The translations under genes and the position numbers were made by a program. DNA of 64,000 bases from Lysobacterales bacterium (GTDB taxonomy: Bacteria; Pseudomonadota; Gammaproteobacteria; Xanthomonadales; Rhodanobacteraceae): positions 744,001 through 808,000 of the forward strand of contig JADJHN010000002.1 of the NCBI GenBank assembly GCA_016707485.1. Direction: 5' to 3'. The stretch's first letter is position 1. Every line of letters begins with the position of its first letter. The notes below the pieces were generated by a model that searched no databases, had not been told where the DNA came from, and was given only the letters and a program-made list of their open reading frames with translations. Shown here one piece after another: positions 8,896 through 17,692 of this stretch.

Positions 8896-9185
8896 TAGGG
8901 CAACGCTGATCAAGTAGTACAACCGTCATGGCGTTCGGAAGGTTCGCCATGCGTGCTGCGTGGCGAAGCGAAGGCTGGTGGCCTTGGCGAGCCGCACGGT
9001 GCGCGTGGCGGACCTTCCGAGCACCACCGTTTCAGATATGAATCAATGAGTTCGGCGACACCTGTCTGCGCGCGGATCTTTGTTGCGCTGCCTTGAAGGA
9101 CGGCCAGTCCATCTGCGTCAGCGCGCCGCGATCTGCACGCAGACAGGTGTCGTGACGGTTGCGCTACTTGATCAGCGTTGCCCTA
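8896..9185. mobile_element. 290-bp MITE-like element with 33-bp terminal inverted repeats
   Basis: The left end (8896-8928, starting TAGGGCAACGCTGATCAAGT) and the reverse complement of the right end (9153-9185) agree at 31 of 33 positions, the only change being TA versus CG in the middle. A second inverted repeat (9056-9078 with 9130-9152, 21 of 23 matching, starting CGACACCTGTCTGCG) abuts the right terminal repeat. A long hairpin occupies 8935-9020. No transposase can be read; the longest sensible fragment on the minus strand is about 25 codons before a stop. If the outer TA is taken as target duplication, the ends start GGGCAACG, as in some IS5-type elements. It is best read as a non-autonomous element or the collapsed remains of an insertion sequence. 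Confidence 0.65.
8935..9020. repeat. Imperfect long hairpin inside the MITE-like element
   Basis: The arms 8935-8956 (TCGGAAGGTTCGCCATGCGT...) and 8999-9020 (ending GGACCTTCCGA) pair at 18 of 22 positions. Three of the four mismatches are T versus C opposite G, so they would remain G-U pairs in a plus-strand RNA. The centre closes again with AAGGC (8971-8975), loop TGGTG and GCCTT (8981-8985). Confidence 0.6.
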
Positions 9186-9460
9186 GTGTCGCAGCAGCCC
9201 GCAAGCGCCGCTGGTGACAGCACCCGCAGCCGATGATTCGCGAGCTGCGCGATGATGCCCGCCTCATGCGCGATTTGCTGCGCTCGCGTGCACCATCGTG
9301 TGCGCATTGCATCCGTTCAGTGCCCTGAACGGCGAAACGGTGGCATAACCCTCGCCGGACGGCGGTTCGCTATGCTGCGTTGACGGCATGCCGGGCACCG
9401 CAGGCGCACTTCGGCGTCGCCTGAAACGATCCGGGCCTTCCAGATTCGGAGACCACACCC
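9186..9460. other. Upstream region of the FMN reductase gene, no gene seen
   Basis: Together with the preceding element this makes a gene-free gap of 580 bases. The part right of the element has no family-like reading frame, no strong hairpin and no obvious promoter pair. Confidence 0.4.
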
Positions 9461-10033
9461 ATGACCACGTACAAAGTCGGCTACCTGATCGGCAGCCTTT
9501 CCAGCACGTCGATCAACCGCAAGCTCGCCAATGCGTTGATCAAGCTGGCGCCTTCGACGCTTTCGTTCAGCGAGATTCCGTTCAGGGATCTGCCGATCTA
9601 CAGCCCCGATTACGATGCCGATTTCCCGGCACCCGGAAAGGCACTGAAGGAGGCGATCAAGGCGGTCGATGCCTTGCTGTTCGTTACTCCGGAATACAAC
9701 CGCTCGATTCCCGGCGGGCTGAAAAACGCCATCGATTGGGCAAGCCGGCCGTACGGCACCAACTCGTTCGCGCGCAAGCCTTCGGCGGTGATCGGCGCAT
9801 CACCCGGCGCAATCGGCACGGCAGTTGCCCAGCAGAGCCTGCGCAGCGTGCTCGGTTTCAGCAATTCGCCGCAGATGAACGCCCCGGAAGCCTACATCCA
9901 GTTCACGCCCGGCCTGATCACCGATGACGGCAAGGTCACCGTGGAATCGACCGAACAGTTCCTGCGCAAGTACATGCAGGAATTCCACGACTTCACGGCA
10001 CGCGTCTTGTCGGTGCTGCCGAAGGACGCCTAG
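9461..10033 (+). CDS. NADPH-dependent FMN reductase (flavodoxin-fold quinone/azo reductase type)
   Basis: This 190-residue flavodoxin-like protein begins with the FMN phosphate loop GSLSSTSINRKLANAL. The second signature, TPEYNRSIPGGLKNAIDWAS, is diagnostic for the NADPH-dependent FMN reductase family of ChrR, YieF and ArsH-like enzymes. These are soluble enzymes that reduce flavin, quinones or chromate by two electrons and so limit redox cycling. The start is set by an ATG directly before the first beta strand. The frame is intact and the length typical. No linked partner is evident; fdhD follows after 89 bases. Confidence 0.88.
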   Translation: MTTYKVGYLIGSLSSTSINRKLANALIKLAPSTLSFSEIPFRDLPIYSPDYDADFPAPGKALKEAIKAVDALLFVTPEYNRSIPGGLKNAIDWASRPYGTNSFARKPSAVIGASPGAIGTAVAQQSLRSVLGFSNSPQMNAPEAYIQFTPGLITDDGKVTVESTEQFLRKYMQEFHDFTARVLSVLPKDA

Positions 10034-10122
10034 CCAGGTGTCGTCCGGCGCGGCGAAAGGCAGCAGCAATCCGCGCACGCGATGTCCGCAGAAGCAGACG
10101 CTGGCCACACGAGGACGCGTCA

Positions 10123-10947
10123 ATGAGTGACGCGGAGTCCGCTCGATCGAGTGGCCATGTGCGCCGGCGGATCATGCGCTGGCGCAGCGGTGGTTTTGCC
10201 GAAGGCGAAGACGAGATTGCCGAGGAACAACCGGTCGAGTTGCGCTACAACGAGCAACCCTTTGCGGTAATGATGGCCACGCCTGCCGACCTCGAGGACT
10301 TTGCCCTGGGCTTTTCGATGAGCGAGGGATTGATCGCCACGCCGGCGCAGCTGCTCGAAGTCGATGCGCAAACCCTGCTCGAAGGCGTCCAGTTGAACAT
10401 CCGCGTGGACGCCGATGCGCCGGCGGCGCAGCTCGGGCAGACGGATCGGCGTCTGTTGCCCGGGCGCAGCGGCTGCGGCATCTGCGGCACACGCCAGCTC
10501 GAGAATGCGCTGCGCGCCCCGGGTCGGGTGCACGCGCGACTGCATCTGCGCGTGGCCGAACTCGAACGTGCGCTGGAGGACCTGCAACAGCGCCAACCTG
10601 CCAATGCCGCGACCGGCGCGATGCACGCCGCCGCCTGGCTGCGTCCGGGAGATCCGGACATGCTCGTGCGCGAAGACGTCGGCCGCCACAACGCGCTCGA
10701 CAAGCTGATTGGTGCGCTCTGTCGCGCTGGCCTGGATCCGGCCAGCGGCTTTGTCCTGATCACCAGTCGGGCCAGCTACGAGATGGTGACCAAGGCGGCC
10801 AGCGTCGGCATCAGCGCGCTCGCCGCGATCTCCGCACCGACCGCGTTGGCCATCGAACTTGCCCGCAGTGCCGGCATGACCCTGATCGGTTTCGCTCGTC
10901 CCGGCAGCTGCAACGTGTATTGCGGCGGTGAGCGTTTGCAGGGCTGA
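10123..10947 (+). CDS. fdhD: FdhD, sulfurtransferase needed for formate dehydrogenase
   Basis: This 274-residue protein matches the FdhD family. FdhD takes sulfur from IscS and passes it to the molybdenum cofactor of formate dehydrogenase. The sulfur-carrying loop GRSGCGICGT holds Cys118 and Cys121. Other family blocks are LEDFALGFSMSEGLI, REDVGRHNALDKLIG and the C-terminal FARPGSCNVYCGGERL. No formate dehydrogenase gene lies in the window, so the client must be elsewhere. The gene is convergent with the efflux locus that ends at 10991. Confidence 0.93.
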   Translation: MSDAESARSSGHVRRRIMRWRSGGFAEGEDEIAEEQPVELRYNEQPFAVMMATPADLEDFALGFSMSEGLIATPAQLLEVDAQTLLEGVQLNIRVDADAPAAQLGQTDRRLLPGRSGCGICGTRQLENALRAPGRVHARLHLRVAELERALEDLQQRQPANAATGAMHAAAWLRPGDPDMLVREDVGRHNALDKLIGALCRAGLDPASGFVLITSRASYEMVTKAASVGISALAAISAPTALAIELARSAGMTLIGFARPGSCNVYCGGERLQG

Positions 10948-10990
10948 GGGCGCCTGCCGGAGCGTTTTCGGCTGCGCCTCGAATACCGAT

Positions 10991-12419
10991 TCAGCCCTGC
11001 TGCCAGCCGCCGCCCAATGCCTTGTACAGGGTCACGCGATTGGCTTGCTCGGCGAGCTGGGTCGCCAGCAGGGACTGACGCGCGGCATACAGCGTGCGCC
11101 GCGCATCGAGCAGCACGAGGAAGCTGTCGAGGCCGGCGTCGTAGCGAGCCTTCGACAGGTCGTGCGCCTTTTGCGCCGCATCCAGCAAGGCGGTTTGCGC
11201 ACTGCGTTGCGCGGCCAGCGACTGGCCCAGGGCGAGTGCGTCGGCAACTTCGCGGAAGCCCGACTGGATCGATTTTTCGTACTTGGCGAGGGCGATGTCA
11301 CGGTCGGCGGTGGCCATGCCGAGGCGTGCGCGCAGGCGGCCACCCTGGAAAACCGGGATATTGATCTGCGGCACGAAATTCCAGAATCCACTATTCGACT
11401 CGAACAAGCCGGACAGCTCGCCGCTGATCGAGCCGATGCCGGCGGTCAGCGAAATCGACGGAAAGAACGCCGCACGCGCCGCGCCGATGTTGGCGTTTGC
11501 CGCCAGCAATTCGTGCTCGGCTGCCATCACGTCGGGCCGACGCAGCAGCACATCCGAGGCCAGGCCGGCCGGCAACGGGCCGAGGCCGCTGATCTGCGGC
11601 TCGAAGGTGTCTGGCAGCAGGGTGGCATCCACGCTGTGGCCGACCAGCAAGGTCAGCGCGTTGATGTCCTGCGCCACGTTGCCGGCGAAACGGGCCACGT
11701 CGGAGCGAGCGGATTCGACAATGGCGCGGGTCTGGTACAGCACCAGCTCGGAGGTAGCCCCGAGTTGCTGGCGCCGCTCGGTCAGGCGCAGGGACTCTTC
11801 GTAGCTGTCCAGGGTGGCTTCGGCAATGCGCAGCAGTTCGCGATCCGCACCGAGGCTCAGCCAGCGGTTGGCGACTTCGGCGATCAGCGCGAGCTGCGCG
11901 CTGCGTTGCGACGATTCGCTGGCCAGGTAGTGCTGCAACGCCGACCGGCCGAGGTTGTGCACGCGGCCGAACAAATCGAGTTCGAAGGCCGACAGGCCGA
12001 GGCTGGCCCGGTAGGTTTCCGATTCCAGCGCCGGATTGTCCGCGCCGATGCGCTCCATCTGCGCGTTGACGCCCAGCGCAGGCAGGCGCTCGGCACGCTG
12101 GATCCGGTATTGCGCGCGTGCATGCTCGACGTTGAGCACGGCCACGCGCAAGTCGCGATTGTTGGCCAGGGCGATCGCCAGCACTTCGTTGAGGCGCGCA
12201 TCGGTGAAGAAATCACGCCAGCCCAACTTCGCCGACCGTGGCACTGGCGGGCACCGCGCTGGATGACTCGGCGGTCGTTGTTGTCGTTGTCGTGCTCGGC
12301 GACGGCAAGCTGGCAGGAATGGCCGGTGCCGGCTCGGGCAGGCGCGGTTCAAGGCTGGCGCAGCCGGCGACAGACAGGCCGATCGCCAGCGCCAGCGTGG
12401 TCAGGGTGGCCTTAGTCAT
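10991..12419 (-). pseudogene. RND efflux outer-membrane factor (NodT/OprM family), frameshifted near 12227
   Basis: The start of the lipoprotein lies at 12419: MTKATLTTLALAIGLSVAGC with lipobox Cys20, then a Pro/Thr-rich linker. That frame stops at 12213 just after GEVGLA. The body of the outer-membrane channel (LGWRDFFTDARLNEVLAIAL, through FQGGRLRARLGMATADRDIA, to ALGGGWQQG) is read one base over. Removing one base near 12227 gives GE-LGWRDFF, the normal family junction, and a protein of about 475 residues. The ATG overlaps the pump stop codon (ATGACTAA, 12412-12419), so translation was coupled to the pump. A true lesion would leave the body without signal peptide and acylation site. Confidence 0.85.
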
Positions 12420-15400
12420 GGGTTGTGCCTCCTGTTGCCGCCGGCGCAATGGAGTGCCCTGCGCCGCTGGCATCGGTGCTGGACGGCTTGTGCTTGCGCT
12501 GCACGAACACGCGCTCGACCACGACGAAGAACAGCGGAATGAAGAACAGACCGAGGAACGCACCGGCGATCATGCCGCCCAGAACGCCGACGCCGATCGC
12601 GTTCTGCGCGCCGGAGCCGGCACCCGTGGCGATGGCCAGCGGCAGCACGCCCATGCCGAATGCCAGCGAAGTCATCAGGATCGGGCGCAGGCGGTCGCGT
12701 ACCGCCTGCATGGTTGCTTGCACCAGTTCCTTGCCTTCGGCCATGTAATCGGTGGCAAAGGCAATGATCATGATCGCATTCTTGCTGGTCAGGCCCACCG
12801 TGGTCAGCATGGCCACCTGGAAGTAGATGTCGCGGTTCATGCCAAACAGCGTGGCGGCCAGCGAGGTGCCGAGGATGCCGAGCGGGGCGACCATCAACAC
12901 CGCAGTCGGGATCGACCAGCTCTCGTACAGCGCGGCCAGGCAGAGGAAGACGACCAGCAGCGACAGCGAGTACAGCAGCGGCGTTTGCGCGCCGGATTCA
13001 CGCTCCTGGTAGGAGAGGCCGGTCCACTCGATGTCGAAGCCGGACGGCAACGCGGCAATCAGGCGCTCGACTTCATCCATGGCCTCGCCCGAACTCTCGC
13101 CGTGCGGTGCCTCACCCTGGATCTGCACCGCTGGCACGCCGTTGTAGCGCTCCAGGCGCTGCGAGCCATATTCCCAGTGCGAGCTGCCGAACGTGGCAAA
13201 CGGCACCATCTCGCCGGCATTGTTGCGCACCGACCAGAGCCTGAAATCCTCGGGCCGCATGCGGAACGGCGCATCGGCCTGCAGCATCACGCGCTTGACG
13301 CGGCCACGGTCGATGAAGTCATCGATGTACTGGCCGCCCCACGCCGCCTGCAGGGTGGAGTTGATCTGCGCAATCGACAGGCCCAGGGCGCTGGCCTTTG
13401 CGTGGTCGATGTCCACGCGCAGTTGCGGTGAATCTTCCTGGCCGTTGGGCCGCACATTGGTCAGCAGCTTGCTTTGCGCCGCGGCGCCGAGGAACTGGTT
13501 GCGCGCGGCAATCAGGGCGTCATGGCCTTGCCCGGCACTGTCTTTCAGATAGAAGGTGAAGCCGGCCGCCCGGCCCAGTTCCGGCATGGCCGGAGGCGCA
13601 AAGGAAAACACCAGGGCATCCTGGATGGCGGCCAGTGCTTTCATGCCACGGCCGGCGATGGCGCTGGCACCCAGTTCGGCGGAAGTGCGCGCGCTCCAGT
13701 CCTTCAGCTTGACGAAGGCCATGCCGTTGTTCTGGCCGGTGCCGCCGAAGCTGAAACCCTGCACGCTGAAGACGGACTCGACGGCATCTTTCTCGTTGTG
13801 CAGAAAGTGGTGCTCGAGCTTGCGCATCGATTCCATGGTCCGCTCCTGGGTGGCCCCGACGGGTGCCAGCACCTGCGCGAAGAGCACGCCTTGGTCCTCG
13901 TCGGGCAGGAAGGAACCGGGCAGGCGCATGAACAGCACGCCCATCACCACCACCATGGCCGCGAACACGGCCATGAAGCGCCGCGGCCGGTTGATCATGC
14001 CGCGCACGCCGTTGCGGTAGCTCTGGCTGCCCTTGTCGAAGTTGCGGTTGAACCAGCCGAAAAAGCCCTTCTCGCCATGATGCTCGCCCTTGTGCAGCGG
14101 CTTGAGCAGGGTCGCGCACAGCGCCGGGGTGAGCACGATGGCGACCAGCACCGACAGGCCCATGGCCGAAACGATGGTCGCCGAGAACTGGCGGTAGATG
14201 ACGCCGGTGGAGCCGGACATGAACGCCATCGGCACGAATACCGCCGACAACACCAGGCCGATGCCGACCAGCGCGCCGGTGATCTGGTCCATCGACTTGC
14301 GCGCGGCATCCAGCGGCGACAGGCCCTCCTCGGACATCAGCCGCTCGACGTTCTCAACGACCACGATGGCGTCATCGACGAGCAGGCCGATCGCCAGCAC
14401 CATGGCGAACATGGTCAGCATGTTGATGGAGAAGCCCAGCGCGGCGAGGATGCCGAACGTGCCCAGCAGCACCACCGGCACCGCGATCGTCGGAATCAGG
14501 GTGGCGCGGAAGTTCTGCAGGAACAGGTACATCACCAGGAACACCAGGGCGATCGCCTCGAGCAGGGTGATGATCACGCCCTCGATCGCGACCTGCACGA
14601 ACGGCGTGGTGTCAAACGGCACCACCGCCTTCAGGCCAGGCGGGAAAAACGGCTGCAGCTCGGCAAGCGTGGCCTTGACCCCCGCCGCGGCATCCAGGGC
14701 GTTGGCTCCGGTGGCCAGCGAGATCGCCACGCCGGTTGCCGGCTGGCCGTTGTAGTAGGTCAGGAACTCGTAGTTTTCCGAACCCATTTCCACGCGGGCG
14801 ACATCGCCCAGCGTCAGCACCGAGCCGTCGGCATTGCTGCGCAGCACGATCGCGCGGAACTGCTCGGGCGTGTGCAGGCGGTCCTGCGCGCTGATGGTGG
14901 CGTTGATCTGCTGGCCATCGACCGCCGGCGCGGCACCGAGCGAGCCCACCGCGACCTGCGCGTTCTGCGCCTGCAGCGCGGCGACCAGATCCCCCGGCGT
15001 CAGCCGGTAGGTGTCCAGCTTGTTCGGGTCCAGCCAGATGCGCATGGCGTATTTCGCGCCGAACACCTGGATGGTGCCGACACCGGGAACGCGGCTGAGC
15101 GGATCGACCAGATAGGCGCCGACGTAATCGGAAATGTCGTCCTTGGCCATGCTGCCATCGGTGGAGACGAAACCGATGACCTGCAGGAAGCCACTGCTGG
15201 ACTTGCTGACATTGACACCCTGGCGCTGCACTTCCTGCGGCAGCACGCTCATCGCCGCCTGCAGCTTGTTCTGCACCTGCACCTGGGCGGTATCCGGATC
15301 GGTGCCGATTTCGAAGGTCAGGGTGATGTTGGCGCGTCCGCTGGACTCGCTGGTCGAGGAGAAATACAGCAGGCCGTCCAGGCCTTTCATGTTCTGCTCG

Positions 15401-15594
15401 ATGATCTGCACGACCGAATCCTGCACCACCGAGGCCGAGGCACCCGGATAGGTTGCCGAGATCGCCACCGTCGGCGGCGCGATGGTCGGGTACTGGGAAA
15501 TCGGCAGGGTGAAGATCGCCAGGCCACCGGCAAGCATGATGATGATCGAGATGACCCAGGCAAAGATGGGTCGATCGATGAAGAAGCGCGCCAT
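12412..15594 (-). CDS. RND multidrug efflux pump, HAE1 family (AcrB/MexB/MexY type)
   Basis: At 1060 residues this is a full-length inner-membrane RND pump. The N-terminus (MARFFIDRPIFAWVISIII) is nearly invariant in AcrB-type pumps. The proton-relay Asp pair is seen in GLLVDDAIVVVENVERL (helix 4), and the helix 10 lysine lies in VGLTSKNAIMIIAFA. Two large periplasmic loops follow helices 1 and 7. It should form a trimer that captures amphiphilic drugs from the periplasm. It lies 12 bases downstream of its adaptor gene and overlaps its outer-membrane factor gene by 8 bases: one three-gene operon, probably repressed by the TetR protein at 17010. Confidence 0.95.
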   Translation of the reverse strand: MARFFIDRPIFAWVISIIIMLAGGLAIFTLPISQYPTIAPPTVAISATYPGASASVVQDSVVQIIEQNMKGLDGLLYFSSTSESSGRANITLTFEIGTDPDTAQVQVQNKLQAAMSVLPQEVQRQGVNVSKSSSGFLQVIGFVSTDGSMAKDDISDYVGAYLVDPLSRVPGVGTIQVFGAKYAMRIWLDPNKLDTYRLTPGDLVAALQAQNAQVAVGSLGAAPAVDGQQINATISAQDRLHTPEQFRAIVLRSNADGSVLTLGDVARVEMGSENYEFLTYYNGQPATGVAISLATGANALDAAAGVKATLAELQPFFPPGLKAVVPFDTTPFVQVAIEGVIITLLEAIALVFLVMYLFLQNFRATLIPTIAVPVVLLGTFGILAALGFSINMLTMFAMVLAIGLLVDDAIVVVENVERLMSEEGLSPLDAARKSMDQITGALVGIGLVLSAVFVPMAFMSGSTGVIYRQFSATIVSAMGLSVLVAIVLTPALCATLLKPLHKGEHHGEKGFFGWFNRNFDKGSQSYRNGVRGMINRPRRFMAVFAAMVVVMGVLFMRLPGSFLPDEDQGVLFAQVLAPVGATQERTMESMRKLEHHFLHNEKDAVESVFSVQGFSFGGTGQNNGMAFVKLKDWSARTSAELGASAIAGRGMKALAAIQDALVFSFAPPAMPELGRAAGFTFYLKDSAGQGHDALIAARNQFLGAAAQSKLLTNVRPNGQEDSPQLRVDIDHAKASALGLSIAQINSTLQAAWGGQYIDDFIDRGRVKRVMLQADAPFRMRPEDFRLWSVRNNAGEMVPFATFGSSHWEYGSQRLERYNGVPAVQIQGEAPHGESSGEAMDEVERLIAALPSGFDIEWTGLSYQERESGAQTPLLYSLSLLVVFLCLAALYESWSIPTAVLMVAPLGILGTSLAATLFGMNRDIYFQVAMLTTVGLTSKNAIMIIAFATDYMAEGKELVQATMQAVRDRLRPILMTSLAFGMGVLPLAIATGAGSGAQNAIGVGVLGGMIAGAFLGLFFIPLFFVVVERVFVQRKHKPSSTDASGAGHSIAPAATGGTTHD

Positions 15595-15606
15595 GGAGTT
15601 CTCCGC

Positions 15607-16800
15607 TTACTGCCTGGGGGCTGGCACCGCAGCCTTGGCTGCATCGGGTTGGTTCGGCGGGGCGGCGGCGGGCGTCACGCCCTTCTCGGTGAACTGCACC
15701 GGCATGCCCGGGCCGATCTTCTGCAGGCCCTCGACGATCACCTTGTCGCCGACCTTGAGGCCATCCTCGACCAGCCACTTGTCGCCAATGGCGGTGCTGA
15801 CCTCGACCGCGCGCACGGCGACCTTGTCTTCACCATCGACCACCATCGCGCTGGCCTTGCCCTTGGGATCACGGGTTATGCCCTGCATCGGCACCAGGAT
15901 CGCGTCCTCGCGCACGCCCTTGCCGAGCAGCGCGCGCACGTACATGCCGGGCATGATCAGGCCCTGCGGATTGTCCACCTTTACACGAAGGTTGAAACTG
16001 CCGGTGGCCGGATCGACGCTGACTTCGGCAAACTCCAGCGTGCCCTTGTGGCTGAATTCGCTGCCGTCTTCGAGCAGGATCGTCACCGGCAGGCCGGTGG
16101 TGTCCTGCAGGCTGCCTTCGGTCAGGGCGCGGCGCAGCTTCAGCAGTTCCGCCGAAGACTGGGTCAGGTCGATGTAGATGGGATCCAGCTGGTGCACGGT
16201 GGCCAGCGGCGTGGCCTGGTTGGCGGTCACCAGGGCACCCTGGGTTACCGAGGACTTGCCTATGCGACCGCTGATCGGCGCGCCGATGCGGGCATAGGCG
16301 AGAATGACGTTGGCGCTGTCGAGGTCGGCGCGGGCGGCACCGACATCTGCCTCGGCCAGTTTCAATGCGGCAATCGCGTTCTCGTTCTCCTGCACGCTGA
16401 CCGCATCGATCAGCGCCAGTTCGCCGATGCGCTTGGCGGTCAGGCGCGCGGAGGTCAAGCTGGCCTCGGCGCGGGCGAGCTGGGCGCGGGCGCTGTTTGC
16501 GGCGGCGCGATAACTGGCGTCATCAATCTGGTACAGCGCTTGTCCCTGCTTGACCTGGCTGCCTTCGGTGAACAGGCGCTTGTCGATGATGCCGGTGACT
16601 TGCGGGCGCACTTCGGCAACCCGGAACGGCGAGGCGCGGCCCGGCAGTTCGCGGAACAGGGTCACCGGCCCGGCTTTGAGCGTGACCACGGTGACCTTGG
16701 CCGCAGGCTGCGGCGGGGCCGCCACTTCGCCGCCGCAGGCGGCCACGAGGAGGCTCGCAGCAAGCGGCGCAAGGAGTCTGGAAAACAGGGAGCCGGTCAT
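15607..16800 (-). CDS. RND efflux periplasmic adaptor (AcrA/MexA type lipoprotein)
   Basis: This 397-residue membrane-fusion protein has a lipoprotein signal (LLAPLAASLLVAAC, Cys22), so it should be anchored to the outer leaflet of the inner membrane. The lipoyl-like half motifs (RPQVTGIIDKRLFTEGSQV and YARIGAPISGRIGKSSVTQG) flank an alpha-helical hairpin of about 70 residues. The beta-barrel (PIYIDLTQSSAELLKL) and membrane-proximal domain follow. It bridges pump and outer-membrane channel. It is the first gene of the operon; its start is 133 bases from the AcrR-type operator at 16933. The start at 16800 is chosen because it opens the signal peptide. Confidence 0.93.
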   Translation of the reverse strand: MTGSLFSRLLAPLAASLLVAACGGEVAAPPQPAAKVTVVTLKAGPVTLFRELPGRASPFRVAEVRPQVTGIIDKRLFTEGSQVKQGQALYQIDDASYRAAANSARAQLARAEASLTSARLTAKRIGELALIDAVSVQENENAIAALKLAEADVGAARADLDSANVILAYARIGAPISGRIGKSSVTQGALVTANQATPLATVHQLDPIYIDLTQSSAELLKLRRALTEGSLQDTTGLPVTILLEDGSEFSHKGTLEFAEVSVDPATGSFNLRVKVDNPQGLIMPGMYVRALLGKGVREDAILVPMQGITRDPKGKASAMVVDGEDKVAVRAVEVSTAIGDKWLVEDGLKVGDKVIVEGLQKIGPGMPVQFTEKGVTPAAAPPNQPDAAKAAVPAPRQ

Positions 16801-16932
16801 GGGTGAACCTCGTAAGGTGGAGAGCCTCGACGTCACGGGAACCCGGCGCATTGAAGCGACCGCGAACCAAGGTACGTCGGATTCAAGCAAGGAAAAACAA
16901 GAGCTGGAACATGCTCCCGAAGCAGGGTATTA

Positions 16933-16956
16933 TACATACGTTCGTGTATGTATGTC
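16933..16956. promoter_or_regulatory. AcrR-type operator between tetR and the efflux operon
   Basis: This 24-base site begins TACATACG and ends TGTATGTC. It matches the E. coli AcrR operator as I remember it at 20 of 24 positions, including both half-site cores TACATAC and ATGTATGT. It lies in the 209-base gap between the divergent adaptor gene and the TetR gene, 54 bases before the latter's start. A TATTAT hexamer at 16928-16933 overlaps its left edge and may be a -10 box. Binding here would repress both directions. Confidence 0.75.
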
Positions 16957-17009
16957 ATAAACCTGCACCTGTTCGTGCATGGGCGCGCACTCCCCCGGAG
17001 CCGTTGAAG

Positions 17010-17639
17010 ATGGCCAGGAAAACCAAGGAAGAAGCACGGCTCACCCATGAGGAGCTTCTGGATGCAGCCGAAATCTGTTTCCACGAGCACGGCCTGGCAC
17101 GCACCACCCTGGCCATGATCGGCGCGCGTGCCGGTTACACGCGCGGTGCCGTGTACTGGCACTTCAGGAACAAGGGCGAATTGCTGGAAGCGGTCATCGA
17201 CCGCGTCAAGTTGCCCTTCCTGCAGGAACTGGAGCGCCTGGTCGACGGCGAGCGCACCAATCCCATCCGCGACCTGCGACGGGTCACGCAGCAGTCCCTG
17301 GCCGACCTCCAATCCAGCCCTCGCCTGCGCCACATCCTGGGCATCATCATGTTGCGATGCGATTCTGGCGATGACACCCGGCAGGTGCTCGACATGCGTC
17401 GGGAAGGCTTCAGCCAGGTCATCCTGCGCATCACCAATGCCCTGCGCCGTGCAGGCGAACTGGGCCAGTTGCGCGCCGGCGTAGACATCGACGCGGCCGC
17501 GGCGATCGTGCACATGATCATGCTCGGCTCCATCCACGGTTACCTGCTCGCACCCGACAGCATCGACCTGCAGCGCACCGGAATCAGCGCCCTCGACATC
17601 GTCCTGCGCGCCTTCGTCAACGACGGCGTGCTGGACTGA
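17010..17639 (+). CDS. TetR-family repressor of the AcrR/TtgR group
   Basis: This 209-residue regulator begins MARKTKEEARLTHEELLDAA, as AcrR, TtgR and SmeT do. The helix-turn-helix is at about residues 30-50 (TTLAMIGARAGYTRGAVYWH), with the recognition helix GAVYWHF identical to classic AcrR proteins. The C-terminal ligand domain (MARKT to end) is of the AcrR C-terminal type. It is divergent from the RND operon and faces a near-canonical AcrR operator, so it probably represses that operon and itself until drugs bind. The start at 17010 is fixed by the conserved N-terminus. Confidence 0.92.
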   Translation: MARKTKEEARLTHEELLDAAEICFHEHGLARTTLAMIGARAGYTRGAVYWHFRNKGELLEAVIDRVKLPFLQELERLVDGERTNPIRDLRRVTQQSLADLQSSPRLRHILGIIMLRCDSGDDTRQVLDMRREGFSQVILRITNALRRAGELGQLRAGVDIDAAAAIVHMIMLGSIHGYLLAPDSIDLQRTGISALDIVLRAFVNDGVLD

Positions 17640-17692
17640 CAGCCCGTACCGGCAGGATTTCCGGTCTCTTGGCGATTGATCGCGTCGCCCCT

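Noticed and set aside
10123..10947. fdhD as a marker of a local formate dehydrogenase operon
   Set aside because: No formate dehydrogenase subunit or molybdenum cofactor gene is nearby; fdhD is often unlinked.
10938..10999. Inverted CAGGGCTGA copies at the ends of fdhD and the convergent efflux gene
   Set aside because: Both genes happen to end in Gln-Gly-stop; the loop of more than 40 bases and lack of a T run make a terminator unlikely.
13474..16806. Plus-strand open frame of 1110 codons opposite the first RND pump and adaptor
   Set aside because: It mirrors the GC-rich codon structure of the real minus-strand genes; His/Arg/Gln-rich sequence without domains.
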